From a virus, in IMG/VR virus record IMGVR_UViG_3300031344_000005, positions 18,816 to 82,815 of that record: a stretch of DNA of 64,000 nucleotides; one strand, given 5' to 3'. Below are positions 44,173 through 51,360 of this stretch, piece after piece. The position numbers and the translations under genes are program-made. Position 1 is the stretch's first letter, and every line of letters begins with the position of its first letter. The notes under the pieces are model-generated. The model was not told the origin of the DNA. It saw nothing but the letters and a program-made list of their open reading frames with translations, and searched no databases.

Positions 44173-44538
44173 ATGCCTAAGTTCTTCATCCCCGGCCCGC
44201 TTCCCGGCCTCAACGAAATGATCGACCAGGCCAAGGGCTGCGGTGGCCGCGGTGCCCGGTACGCGCGAATCAAGGACCAGTGGACGCAGACCTGCGCGCT
44301 CCATGCCCTGGCTGCCGAGCTCAAGCCCATGGCCCGTGTGCAGCTAGAATTCCACTGGATAGAGCGCACCCGCCAGCGCAACCCCGACAACATCGCAGCA
44401 GCGCACAAGTACATCCTGGACGGTCTGGTTACCGCCAAGGTGCTGGCGAACGACGGCTGGAAGCAGGTGGCAGGCTGGTCAGATTCGTTCGAGGTTGGTG
44501 ACCGGCTCGGCGTGTGGGTCACGGTCGAGCCGGTCTGA
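44173..44538 (+). CDS. RusA-like Holliday-junction endonuclease
   Basis: A 121-aa protein (if ATG 44173) with RusA signature: PGPLPGLNEMIDQAKG at the N-terminus, WIERTRQRNPDNIAAAHKYILDGL with the catalytic D-N/D pair, and a C-terminal GW..V strand. RusA dimers resolve Holliday junctions in phage recombination. An upstream TTG at 44113 would overlap a -35-like TTGACA. It stands apart from the other recombination genes, near the end of the late region. Confidence 0.8.
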   Translation: MPKFFIPGPLPGLNEMIDQAKGCGGRGARYARIKDQWTQTCALHALAAELKPMARVQLEFHWIERTRQRNPDNIAAAHKYILDGLVTAKVLANDGWKQVAGWSDSFEVGDRLGVWVTVEPV

Positions 44539-45090
44539 CCTCGGCGCGCGCGGTGGCGATTGGGATAGGCCCACGCTCCAAGGGGCAGACAGCCGAACGG
44601 CCCGAGGTACAAGTTCTTGACTTGCGCCGCCGGGCCGTTCAAACTGTCGCTTGATGAGAACTACAAGGGTAAAGTCCCACGTAGTTATCCCGCTGTCAAG
44701 CGGGTTGAAAGGCGCCTCGAAGGGCGCTGTTGTTGCGCAAGCATCGTCCGGTCTCGTCAGGTCAACGGCGGCAGCCGAAATACTCCGCGCCCAATCGGGC
44801 GAGCACTCGAAACGCCGGCTCAGGATCCTCGGGCCACAGGGACGCTACCGCTGTCCTTGGCGCCGGCGCGAACCACCGCAACGGCTCACACGTGGATGCG
44901 TACCAAGCCAGCCCGCACGAAGAGTGACGGCTCGCCGGCGTACGGGACACGTGACAGCGCGTGTATGGGGCGAGCGCGCGACATAGAGCTGACCCGACGC
45001 AAAAAGACCCGCCGGCGTCAGTAGCAGCAGAGGACACGGAGCAAGAGGCAGAGCAGACCCAGACTCTCTTGGGTCAGGAAGAGCGGTCTG
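44539..45090. ncRNA. Second gene-free, hairpin-rich region; candidate structured RNA or DNA site
   Basis: No convincing protein frame; strand cannot be fixed from structure alone. Helices include 44595-44604/44631-44640 (10 bp, perfect) with inner 44610-44614/44620-44624; 44648-44654/44696-44702 with inner 44659-44664/44681-44686; 44711-44717/44722-44728 (short loop CGAA); 44788-44792/44797-44801; 44813-44819/44862-44868 enclosing 44837-44843/44853-44859; 44930-44936/44969-44975 enclosing 44947-44951/44960-44964; 44996-45000/45015-45019; 45056-45061/45070-45075. It may be an RNA, but an origin or packaging site is also possible. Long-range closure is less coherent than at 6705-7202. Confidence 0.5.
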
Positions 45091-45100
45091 TCAATTGTGC

Positions 45101-45128
45101 TTGACGGCTAGCGTGAGTATGGTAACAT
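45101..45128 (+). promoter_or_regulatory. Sigma70-like promoter for 45135 gene, possibly leaderless
   Basis: TTGACG (45101-45106), a 16-bp spacer, and TAACAT (45123-45128). Transcription would start about 7 nt downstream, which is the A of ATG 45135. No Shine-Dalgarno lies before that ATG, so the transcript may be leaderless. An in-frame ATG at 45129 overlaps the -10 box and is unlikely to be the real start. Confidence 0.6.
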
Positions 45129-45134
45129 ATGGCC

Positions 45135-45335
45135 ATGGGCCAGGTATCAAAGCGCTTCCGCCTGAGCTTCGTCGTGCTGGACGAGGACGCCGAGGCCTGC
45201 CTGGACATCGACCTTGCGCCCGGTGACCTGCCTGGCGCGAGCGTAGACGGCCACGGGGCCATCCCGGTGCAGCTCACGGTGACAGACCGCCAGGGCGTGA
45301 CCCGCACGGTCCAGGCCGAGGCGCGGCCGGTCTAG
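45135..45335 (+). CDS. Small hypothetical protein (66 aa)
   Basis: Rightward frame MGQVSKRFRLSFVVLDEDAE..., mixed strand and acidic sequence, stopping 4 nt inside the end of the convergent ASCH-like gene (45332). Driven by the promoter at 45101-45128. Function unknown; being the only rightward gene here, it may be a regulator or an early protein. Confidence 0.55.
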   Translation: MGQVSKRFRLSFVVLDEDAEACLDIDLAPGDLPGASVDGHGAIPVQLTVTDRQGVTRTVQAEARPV

Positions 45336-45955
45336 GGCCTGACCCGGCGAAACGTCAGCGTCCAGGCCCAGGGGTTTGACGCCCACGAGGCGCGCTTGCC
45401 GTTGATGCGGTCCCAGGCGTTCGCAAAGCAACGCTTGTGCGCGTCGTAAATCGTTCCAGGGTCTCCATCTGGCCAATGCACGGAGTGGTCTCCCGGTGTG
45501 CCCTCTGCCCGCGCATCCTCCTCGGTGATGTTCTGGAGCCGCTGCACGCGCACATCTGTGATTTCCAGGTCGATGCGTGAATCCTTGCGCTTGAGAAACC
45601 ATGGGGACCGCCAGCGCGGACATTCTGGGTCGTCACGTTCTTCGCTGGGCCATTCACCAGGCAAGCGCTCCGGGTCTCCATCGGCGCGGAATTCGATGTG
45701 CGAAGGGTCACCATCGTCAAACGGTGCAACGTCGTAGATTTGCGCCCAAGTCTCACGCACCCAGAGCCGGTCGCCGACGTACCATGGAATGCGAATGCCG
45801 CGCCCATGGCCATCTTCGAGACCGCTCGGCACAAATGGGCTTCGCCGCACGCCCGCGCTTGGCTGCGGCTTGACCAGCCTCCTGGTCTGCGTTTTTGCTC
45901 CACTCAGCAGCGCGCGGACACTCTCGGCCGTAAATATGATGGGTCGTTCTTTCAT
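45332..45955 (-). CDS. ASCH-like RNA-binding protein
   Basis: A 207-aa leftward protein beginning MKERPIIFTAESVRALLSG then KTQTRRLVKPQ, the start pattern of phage ASCH/PUA-like proteins, which are thought to bind RNA. Later, RLWVRETWAQ and ITDVRVQRLQNITEEDARAEG match other members. CGGGAG lies 9 nt before ATG 45955. The frame is open upstream to 46090 without an ATG near a site. Last gene of the leftward operon. Confidence 0.75.
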   Translation of the reverse strand: MKERPIIFTAESVRALLSGAKTQTRRLVKPQPSAGVRRSPFVPSGLEDGHGRGIRIPWYVGDRLWVRETWAQIYDVAPFDDGDPSHIEFRADGDPERLPGEWPSEERDDPECPRWRSPWFLKRKDSRIDLEITDVRVQRLQNITEEDARAEGTPGDHSVHWPDGDPGTIYDAHKRCFANAWDRINGKRASWASNPWAWTLTFRRVRP

Positions 45956-46086
45956 GTGTTGTTCTCCCGTTCCCGTCGCGACGATGCAGGCCGAAGCCGA
46001 GATGTTGCCGGTCTGACTAGGGCTGCTCCCAGGGGTGGCAAGGCGCGCCGCCGCGCCTCGCTCAGCCGGCCTTTGCTGCCTGCCAA

Positions 46087-46284
46087 TCAATCGTCGTCGA
46101 GCCCGCCCCCATTCGCGAGCCGGTAGTCGTCTTCTGGTGACGTTAGGTTCTTGATCAGGACGTAGTGTCCAGGCTCAAGCAGGCGCATGGCAGATATCGG
46201 GCCGATGCCGACCGAGGCACAGATTGCCAGGTGTTCCGACAATCCACCGGACGGCATGGGCATCGTCGGCAGGCGTTCGTTCAT
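46087..46284 (-). CDS. Small hypothetical protein (65 aa)
   Basis: A leftward protein, MNERLPTMPMPSGGLSEH at the N-terminus, with an acidic tail (SPEDDYRLANGGGLDDD). Start overlaps the upstream stop (ATGA). Function unknown. Confidence 0.5.
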   Translation of the reverse strand: MNERLPTMPMPSGGLSEHLAICASVGIGPISAMRLLEPGHYVLIKNLTSPEDDYRLANGGGLDDD

Positions 46285-46505
46285 GGCTCCATCTTCCTAA
46301 TCTGTTGCTCTCGGGTTGGGACAGGCCGCCGGCAGTCGCCAGGCTCGCGGGTCGCGTCTGCTGCGTCCAGGGCTGCGGCTGCCATGCGTCCTATGGTTGG
46401 ATTATCCCGGGCCTCAGTCTCGACATGGCGGAGCTTTTTGATCGACGGGTACAGCGCCCGTACGACGGCGCAGGCGACTGCGTGAATGCGTTCGTCGCGA
46501 GTCAT
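46281..46505 (-). CDS. Small helical protein (74 aa)
   Basis: Leftward, helical and basic (ERIHAVACAVVRALYPSIKK). Ends in an ATGA overlap with the next gene, 3 nt after the previous one. No family recognised. Confidence 0.5.
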   Translation of the reverse strand: MTRDERIHAVACAVVRALYPSIKKLRHVETEARDNPTIGRMAAAALDAADATREPGDCRRPVPTREQQIRKMEP

Positions 46506-46508
46506 GGG

Positions 46509-46664
46509 CTAGATGCTCTCCTTGAGCAAGCGAATCTGCTTCGCCACATCGGCCCCAATGCCGTCCACGAAGATGGCGCAGTCTTCGTAGCCCTTGCGGA
46601 CGCCGTTCACGTGGTCATCGTGGGGCGTGATTTCTCTGCCTGTTCTCGTTGAAACTCGCTTCAT
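46509..46664 (-). CDS. Small hypothetical protein (51 aa)
   Basis: Leftward, start ATG 46664 overlapping the upstream stop (ATGA). N-terminus MKRVSTRTGREITPHDDHV, rest soluble helical. A longer start at 46712 lies inside the neighbour. Function unknown. Confidence 0.45.
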   Translation of the reverse strand: MKRVSTRTGREITPHDDHVNGVRKGYEDCAIFVDGIGADVAKQIRLLKESI

Positions 46665-46873
46665 GGCGTCCTCGGCGCAGGTATCCAGTTCACCTGCGCG
46701 CGCGCGAGGCAATATCCGCAGATGCGGTCAGTAGGCAGCGCGGAACCGTCGTCTTCACCGTCGCATCGCCCACAGATGGAAAAGCGGTTTCCATTGAGGT
46801 ACAGGTGGGCCACTCCCGAGGAGTTACCGAGCAGCTCATAGTCGTCGTTGAATTGTAGCGTCACTGTTCTCAT
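46661..46873 (-). CDS. Zinc-ribbon-like protein (70 aa)
   Basis: Leftward, with CGRCDGEDDGSALPTDRICGYC forming two CxxC pairs at about residues 34-55, typical of a zinc ribbon (the DNA spells C-G-R-C and C-G-Y-C). Strands at the N-terminus. Overlaps neighbours by ATGA. May bind nucleic acid or a protein partner. Confidence 0.6.
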   Translation of the reverse strand: MRTVTLQFNDDYELLGNSSGVAHLYLNGNRFSICGRCDGEDDGSALPTDRICGYCLARAQVNWIPAPRTP

Positions 46874-47277
46874 GGTTGCACCTCGTTCCCCTTTTCGTCG
46901 ACCACCAGCACGGTCACGCGGCAGCGCCTGGGAATGGTGGCCGGCCTCCCAGTCGGCCTGGTGGGGGTCGGCGACGTACAGTCGTCTAGACCCACTGGGC
47001 AGGATCGAACCTCGCCGGGCTGCCCCATGGTCGGCGATGCCCCCAACAGGCGTTTGGGCGGCTGTTGACCCGCCACGCTCGGAATCTCAAGTTGCGCATC
47101 GGCCGGCAGTTCTCGCGCCGCCTTGGTGATGGCCGCCTCAGTCGCGCGCAGTAGCCTACGCCGTGGCGTCCCGTCGCCGTTTGCCTGACGATAGCGCAGA
47201 ACGGTCAACTCGCTGACCAGGGCCGCGCTCGCTACGTCGGCCACACGTGCGGCTGGGATGTGGATTCTCTCAGGCAT
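46870..47277 (-). CDS. HTH-like protein with Pro/Thr-rich linker (135 aa)
   Basis: Leftward, starting MPERIHIPAARVADVASAAL, followed by VSELTVLRYRQANGDGTPRR, a helix-turn-helix-like stretch, a helical section and a disordered PTPTRPTGRPAT linker, then a small C-terminal strand module. The start lies within the preceding gene's last codons. May act as a regulator; no certain family. Confidence 0.5.
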   Translation of the reverse strand: MPERIHIPAARVADVASAALVSELTVLRYRQANGDGTPRRRLLRATEAAITKAARELPADAQLEIPSVAGQQPPKRLLGASPTMGQPGEVRSCPVGLDDCTSPTPTRPTGRPATIPRRCRVTVLVVDEKGNEVQP

Positions 47278-47536
47278 GCTTGCCCTTCCGTTGCTCTGCG
47301 GTGAATCCCGCATCCCACGCGGCGTACAGGTACGGCACTACCGCGGCGTGGCCTTCTCGAATGAGTTTCTCGATCATCTCGGCCAGGTCGGTCCTGCGTT
47401 GGTCCTGTGGCGTCGCCACTGGTCGCGAGGGCACCGGCGTCGCTTCGTTGCCCACACAGCACGGGCACAATTCGCACTTCCCGCGCCGATGCCGGCACAG
47501 CGAGTGACCGCAGCGCTGGCAGAGCAGCGGAGGCAT
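47270..47536 (-). CDS. Zinc-finger-like protein (88 aa)
   Basis: Leftward, start ATG 47536 overlapping the upstream stop (TAATG). Begins MPPLLCQRCGHSLCRHRRGK and contains CQRCGHSLC and CELCPCC, giving four metal-ligand pairs within 25 residues; the rest is a helix with DLAEMIEKLIREG. A small zinc-binding protein of unknown role. Confidence 0.6.
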   Translation of the reverse strand: MPPLLCQRCGHSLCRHRRGKCELCPCCVGNEATPVPSRPVATPQDQRRTDLAEMIEKLIREGHAAVVPYLYAAWDAGFTAEQRKGKHA

Positions 47537-48153
47537 TAGCGGACCTCTCCAAAGTCGAAGACTTCTTGGCTCAGACGCTTGGCTGCAATCTCGCAGTAGC
47601 GCTCTTCGATTTCGATACCCACCGCGCGGCGACCGAGTTCCTTGGCTGCAACAAGAAAGGATCCGCTCCCAGTAAACGGATCTACGATCAACCCCTGATC
47701 CGGCGATGCATGTCTGACCAGCCAACTGCACAGACGCGGTTGTTTTGGAGATGGATGCTCGATCCACTTCGGCGCCGACTGCTGGATAGCGTGAATTGTC
47801 AGAACGTCCGTAGGCCACTTAGCCTTTCCGTACACGAGGATCGGAGTCCAGTGACTAAACCCTCCACTGGTAGCGCGAGAATTGGCCGCCTCTCGATGGC
47901 AGCAAAGAACCCAGTCTGCCCTAGGATAGTCCCACATTGTCGTTGGGCCAGTTGTGAAACACACCACCGGGGCAACGTGGCGGGCAAGCTCCAGCCAGCC
48001 TGACGGGATGTCTGCGTCCCACAGCGCACCCTTGAAATCGAGACCATATGGAGGATCGGTTATGACGGCGTCAGCGCGTTCAATCGTCGGCAGAATCTCG
48101 CGGCAATCGCCGTGGAAAATCTGGATTCCCGCATGGTCATAGTAGGGTTTCAC
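47536..48153 (-). CDS. DNA methyltransferase (N6-adenine/N4-cytosine class)
   Basis: A 205-aa beta-class DNA methyltransferase with a GTG start in a GTGA overlap. Catalytic motif IV is TDPPYG near residue 33-38, and the SAM-binding motif I is VDPFTGSGSFLVAA near 158-171, so the order of motifs places the catalytic block before the SAM block. No target-recognition domain is obvious, which is common in phage enzymes. It would methylate phage DNA against restriction or regulate its own genes. Confidence 0.9.
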   Translation of the reverse strand: MKPYYDHAGIQIFHGDCREILPTIERADAVITDPPYGLDFKGALWDADIPSGWLELARHVAPVVCFTTGPTTMWDYPRADWVLCCHREAANSRATSGGFSHWTPILVYGKAKWPTDVLTIHAIQQSAPKWIEHPSPKQPRLCSWLVRHASPDQGLIVDPFTGSGSFLVAAKELGRRAVGIEIEERYCEIAAKRLSQEVFDFGEVR

Positions 48154-48377
48154 GCAATCCCCTCCGGCACGAGCCGCATCACCGGCGTCTCGCTAGCCGC
48201 GCAGACGTCGCAAATCGTAGGCCCCTGCATCGGCTCGTGGCAGACGCAGCAGCGCTCCTGATCGAAGATGGCTTCGATGCAGGCAGCGGCCAGAGTCTCC
48301 ACGTTGGCAGTCCATGGGCAGGCCCGGAGGGCATCCGCCACTTTGTGGATGAGGAGGCGGTCGACCGGCGCGCTCAT
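48150..48377 (-). CDS. Small zinc-binding protein (75 aa)
   Basis: Leftward. Helical N-terminus, then CCVCHEPMQGPTICDVC, a pair of CxxC-type sites. Overlaps both neighbours by 4 nt. Function unknown; zinc motif visible. Confidence 0.55.
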   Translation of the reverse strand: MSAPVDRLLIHKVADALRACPWTANVETLAAACIEAIFDQERCCVCHEPMQGPTICDVCAASETPVMRLVPEGIA

Positions 48378-48547
48378 GTCCCGCGCTCCAATCGCATCGC
48401 CCGCCTGGCGACCCGGAGCCAGTATGCTTTCGTGGCTTCCCCGCATAGCGTCCAGCGCACGGCTATGCCAGCGCGAGGGTACCTACCGCCAGCACTGGCC
48501 AACTCCATCGCGAGCTGAGTAACGGTGAGTCGCTTGGGGCGGGTCAT
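48374..48547 (-). CDS. Small basic protein (57 aa)
   Basis: Leftward frame MTRPKRLTVTQLAMELASAG..., basic and helical. Start and stop both overlap neighbours by 4 nt, which supports it. The N-terminal TVTQLAMELASAGGRYP could be an HTH. No family recognised. Confidence 0.5.
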   Translation of the reverse strand: MTRPKRLTVTQLAMELASAGGRYPRAGIAVRWTLCGEATKAYWLRVARRAMRLERGT

Positions 48548-48777
48548 CGTCCGCGCTCCAATCCCGCCAGCACCGCATCGACCCGCTTGGCGAAATCGCC
48601 CAGGTCGGTTTCCTCGCGCGCGATGGTGCGGATCTGCAACAGCGCCTCGGCCGCGTCGAGCAGGAGGCCCAGCGTCTTCGACGTGACGAGGTTGATCTGC
48701 TGGCCGCCAATCGTCGGAGCGTTTCTCTGTGCGGCGCGAAGTCCCTCAAGCAGCTTCGGCGTCAGTTCGTTCGGCAT
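48544..48777 (-). CDS. First gene of leftward early operon (77 aa, hypothetical)
   Basis: Leftward, MPNELTPKLLEGLRAAQRNA then a charged helical body (LLLDAAEALLQIRTIAREE). Its promoter must lie in the 40-nt gap to the RHH gene, inside or next to the palindrome 48787-48809, so it is likely repressed by the RHH protein. No family recognised. Confidence 0.55.
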   Translation of the reverse strand: MPNELTPKLLEGLRAAQRNAPTIGGQQINLVTSKTLGLLLDAAEALLQIRTIAREETDLGDFAKRVDAVLAGLERGR

Positions 48778-48786
48778 GCCAGAATC

Positions 48787-48809
48787 GTGGCTAGCAATTT
48801 GCAAGCCAC
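48787..48809. promoter_or_regulatory. Palindromic operator in divergent gap
   Basis: A 23-bp near-perfect palindrome: 10 of 11 base pairs match across 48787-48797 and 48799-48809, with arms GTGGCT and AGCCAC at the ends. It sits in the 40-bp gap between the leftward gene (start 48777) and the rightward RHH gene (start 48818), close to both. Probable binding site of the RHH protein controlling both directions. Confidence 0.65.
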
Positions 48810-48817
48810 TTAGCGGC

Positions 48818-49039
48818 ATGAGCAAAACGCAAGGCAAGCCCGAGAAAGTCAATCACTGGTCCCGTTACCCAGAGCAGCTAGCCGGAATTCGCATTTCCAC
48901 CGAGCTTTCCACGGCTATCGAGGCCCGCGCCAAGTCCCGCAAGCTACGCGTTTCGGACTACGTGCGCGCCGTGTTAGAGACTGACTGCGGTCTGGTAGGT
49001 GCGCAATCTGGCGCGCACTTTGACGCGGAAACTGCGTAG
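48818..49039 (+). CDS. Ribbon-helix-helix transcriptional regulator (73 aa)
   Basis: A 73-aa protein with a basic N-terminus (MSKTQGKPEKVNHWSRYPEQ) then the RHH pattern: strand GIRIST, helix ELSTAIEARAKSRKL, turn, helix RVSDYVRAVLET. This is the Arc/MetJ type, which binds palindromic operators as dimers or tetramers. The adjacent operator at 48787-48809 fits. Longer upstream frame (48587) is antisense to the leftward gene. Likely a repressor of the divergent early genes. Confidence 0.75.
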   Translation: MSKTQGKPEKVNHWSRYPEQLAGIRISTELSTAIEARAKSRKLRVSDYVRAVLETDCGLVGAQSGAHFDAETA

Positions 49040-49045
49040 CGGACT

Positions 49046-49078
49046 GCGCGCAACTGCGAAGCAAAATGCGCGCTTTTT
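49046..49078 (+). terminator. Possible intrinsic terminator
   Basis: Two GCGCGC arms (49046-49051 and 49068-49073) separated by 16 nt, followed by TTTTT (49074-49078). It lies 7 nt after the RHH stop. Both arms are self-complementary and the loop is long, so the hairpin is of moderate quality. Confidence 0.4.
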
Positions 49079-49155
49079 ATGCGCTGTATGCATACGCACC
49101 ACGAAAACGCGCCATCGATTGCGCCGCGAATTGCGGCACGCCAAATGCTTTACCA

Positions 49156-49530
49156 ATGCCCATGACGACTTCAACAAAGACCACGACTCGACTCTCCACG
49201 ACGATTGCCGCTCACGCGGCGGCTGCCCACCAGACAATCGCCGAGTACCTGGCCGACGAGGCAATGCGAATCTCGGCCATCCGTCTAGGACGCGCGACCG
49301 AGGCCGCGCTCGCTCTGCCACGCCAGCAGACACGAGCGTGGCTGGCCACGACACATGGCAAAAAAGGCATCCCGGCGCTGCCGGCAATCGAGGATGACGA
49401 TCCCGACACGCTGGACGAGTTGTACTACCCGGCCGAGCTGCCCAACGCGCAGACCGTCGACGGCGAAATGACTGGCCTACACCGAGTGCTCGTGACTGCG
49501 GTTTTTGGCGCAACTACACGGAGGAGCTAA
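49156..49530 (+). CDS. Hypothetical early protein (124 aa)
   Basis: Starts at ATG 49156 (or 49162). N-terminal Met/Thr-rich start, then an alpha-helical region (STTIAAHAAAAHQTIAEYLA) and an acidic segment (AIEDDDPDTLDELYYPAELP). A longer frame from 49066 has poor start context. Function unknown. Confidence 0.5.
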   Translation: MPMTTSTKTTTRLSTTIAAHAAAAHQTIAEYLADEAMRISAIRLGRATEAALALPRQQTRAWLATTHGKKGIPALPAIEDDDPDTLDELYYPAELPNAQTVDGEMTGLHRVLVTAVFGATTRRS

Positions 49531-49533
49531 CCT

Positions 49534-49707
49534 ATGATCGATACCCGAGCCGCCCGTGAGCACGCATGCGACGCTGACTGCGCCGACACCATCGACGAGA
49601 CCAGCACCTGCACAGTCTGTGGCGCCTACCACGGCGACCCGTGCCCGGATTGCGGCGGACGCGGCTATCATTCCGCGGATTGCAACCACGTAGACGAGGA
49701 GACCTGA
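49534..49707 (+). CDS. DnaJ-type zinc-finger-like small protein (57 aa)
   Basis: GGAGGAG 8 nt upstream of ATG. Contains CTVCGAYHGDPCPDCGGRGY, which includes the CxxCGG.G pattern of DnaJ central domains, plus a third Cys-rich piece. Likely a small zinc-binding protein; too short to be a DnaJ itself. Confidence 0.6.
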   Translation: MIDTRAAREHACDADCADTIDETSTCTVCGAYHGDPCPDCGGRGYHSADCNHVDEET

Positions 49708-49709
49708 CC

Positions 49710-49934
49710 ATGACGACTAACACATACGAGGCGCTGCGAAAGGCCGAGGAGTTTTTGTTTCAGGCAGCCAGTTGGCTGAAGATAGCCCGCAACGGAAAAT
49801 TGGCCGACGCTCGTGCAGCCTGCGACAAACGCGGCGAGAACGCAATCAACGCGCATGCCTCCGCGCTGCTCTGCAGTCGTGCTCTGATACGCGCCGAGGC
49901 CCTAGTGCTCGAAGCGCGCGAGATAATCGCCTAG
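49710..49934 (+). CDS. Small hypothetical protein (74 aa)
   Basis: Starts two nt after the previous stop at ATG 49710. Helical sequence MTTNTYEALRKAEEFLFQAA with paired Cys later. No family recognised. Confidence 0.5.
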   Translation: MTTNTYEALRKAEEFLFQAASWLKIARNGKLADARAACDKRGENAINAHASALLCSRALIRAEALVLEAREIIA

Positions 49935-49945
49935 GAGGATTGACC

Positions 49946-50422
49946 ATGCTGCCCCAAATCCTACTCGCCGCAATCCTGGCCCAGGACGCTGGCCGCTTGA
50001 CCACTGCAGATTTCCTCGAATCGGCCGAACGGCTCGACCACGCGGCGACGATGGCCGGCGCGCTTGAGGCAGATTTTGAGGTCGAGACGGCGGCTGACGC
50101 TGTACTGGCCACACCACAGGGCCAAGCGCTCGTACTGTCCACACTGCTCTGCGAGGCCCGGCAGACTCAGGACGACCTAGCCGACCTACTGGCGCGCGGG
50201 GGCGAACGCGGCTACGTGTCCCGCCAGATGCGGATTGCGGCCGCGCGCGAACAGCGGGCCCGGCTGGGGTTGTCGATGGGTCTGGCGCCGCTGGCCTGCG
50301 ACGATGCGGCGGTGGTGGCACTGCTACAGTGCCTGTCAATCTACGCGCCGGCCGAGTGCGCGACTGATAACGGGCTGGCCACCCAGGTGCGAGCGGCCAC
50401 GCGACTGACGGAGACGCCTTGA
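49946..50422 (+). CDS. Helical early protein (158 aa)
   Basis: ATG 49946 with AGGAGG upstream. Entirely helical and Ala-rich (ADFLESAERLDHAATMAGAL), with EARQTQDDLADLLARGG later. Possible regulator or recombination accessory; no family recognised. Confidence 0.5.
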   Translation: MLPQILLAAILAQDAGRLTTADFLESAERLDHAATMAGALEADFEVETAADAVLATPQGQALVLSTLLCEARQTQDDLADLLARGGERGYVSRQMRIAAAREQRARLGLSMGLAPLACDDAAVVALLQCLSIYAPAECATDNGLATQVRAATRLTETP

Positions 50423-50532
50423 TGGATACCAAGCGCTTCTGGCCCTGGTTCGTCGTCCCACCCATGTGGCCGGTGCTCGCGGTGTTGTTGGCGACCTATG
50501 CGGTGGCGACACTCGTGGAATGGCAAAGGTAG
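50422..50532 (+). CDS. Tiny membrane peptide (36 aa)
   Basis: MDTKRFWPWFVVPPMWPVLA continuing through VLLATYAVATLVEWQR: a single hydrophobic helix, sharing one base with the previous stop (TGATG). Membrane peptide of unknown role. Confidence 0.4.
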   Translation: MDTKRFWPWFVVPPMWPVLAVLLATYAVATLVEWQR

Positions 50533-50534
50533 TC

Positions 50535-50858
50535 ATGCACACCATCCCGCGCTTTTGCGTCTTGTGCGGCAACCACGTGGCCGGCATGTGGCGGCTGCCC
50601 CGCGACGAGGATTGGAACGTGGCGCGCGTCCTGCTCCTGTGCTCCGAGTGCGCGGCGAACGAGGGCGCGTACTGCGTGCATGTCGACGGGATGGACGACT
50701 GCGAGCCATCGCGGCCGTTTGTCGACGTGGCGGATTTGCCTGCGCTCGTCGCGGCTGGCGTCTGCTGGTGCGTGCCTAATGTGCTGGTGCCGTGGTGCCC
50801 GGCTCATGGGTGCAATTTGGCAGACGAGCGAATGGTGCAAGACGAAATGGAGGAATGA
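50535..50858 (+). CDS. Cys-rich zinc protein (107 aa)
   Basis: Starts at ATG 50535. Cys pairs: FCVLCGNHV, LLLCSECAAN, AGVCWCVPN and PWCPAHGC, probably binding two zinc ions. Acidic elsewhere (DGMDDCEPSRPF). No recognised family; an alternative start at 50520 overlaps the previous gene. Confidence 0.55.
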   Translation: MHTIPRFCVLCGNHVAGMWRLPRDEDWNVARVLLLCSECAANEGAYCVHVDGMDDCEPSRPFVDVADLPALVAAGVCWCVPNVLVPWCPAHGCNLADERMVQDEMEE

Positions 50859-50863
50859 CCACA

Positions 50864-51355
50864 ATGAAACACATTGTATACGTACTGGACAAGCCACTGA
50901 ACGAGACCTGGACCAAAGAGGAAATCTCCCGTCTGGCCGAGGAGAAGGCGCGCAAGCGGGCCGCCGACTTGGCCGCTCTCCTGGACACGGCCCCGGAGCA
51001 CATGAGCCTCAAGAATGAGGCTGCATGGAAGAAATACGTAGAGGTGAACAAGACCGACAGTTACAGCAACGGCGTCATTGTGTTTGCGAAGTTGTGGGCG
51101 CGTCTCATGGAAGCCAACATCGCGGCCGGGAAGACCATCGAGGACTGTGCCGACGAATGCAGCCACCTTGCCGACACGGACGGGATCACGGGGTTCATGT
51201 ACGGATGCGCGGTTTCCATCCTGGCGCAAGTTTGGCTTCATGGCGAAATTCTACGGCGATGGCACAACAAGAAAACGCAGATAGGGACTGAAGGCGACAA
51301 GGCCAACGAGACCGGCGGCGTTCTTAACCCAGCGTTGCTGTCGATAAGAGCTTGA
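50864..51355 (+). CDS. Hypothetical early protein (163 aa)
   Basis: Start ATG 50864 with GGAGG about 10 nt upstream; an ATG at 50855 overlaps the previous stop. Charged helical N-terminus (EEKARKRAADLAALLDTAPE), then a hydrophobic helical core (SNGVIVFAKLWARLMEANIA). The fold is not recognised. Confidence 0.55.
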   Translation: MKHIVYVLDKPLNETWTKEEISRLAEEKARKRAADLAALLDTAPEHMSLKNEAAWKKYVEVNKTDSYSNGVIVFAKLWARLMEANIAAGKTIEDCADECSHLADTDGITGFMYGCAVSILAQVWLHGEILRRWHNKKTQIGTEGDKANETGGVLNPALLSIRA

Positions 51356-51360
51356 CCACA

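Noticed and set aside
44648-44710. Hammerhead-like text TTGATGAG and GAAA near 44651-44710
   Set aside because: The core needs CTGANGA with GAAA directly after stem II. Here the first base is T and GAAA is separated by another 20 nt, so the catalytic core is not formed.
44617-45024. Rightward 111- and 135-codon frames in the gene-free region
   Set aside because: Very Arg-rich, no ribosome sites, overlapping each other in different frames and crossing the hairpins.
44762-45037. Leftward 91-codon frame in the gene-free region
   Set aside because: GTG start without a ribosome site, Cys/Ser/Arg-rich composition and no link to neighbours. Not supported as a gene.
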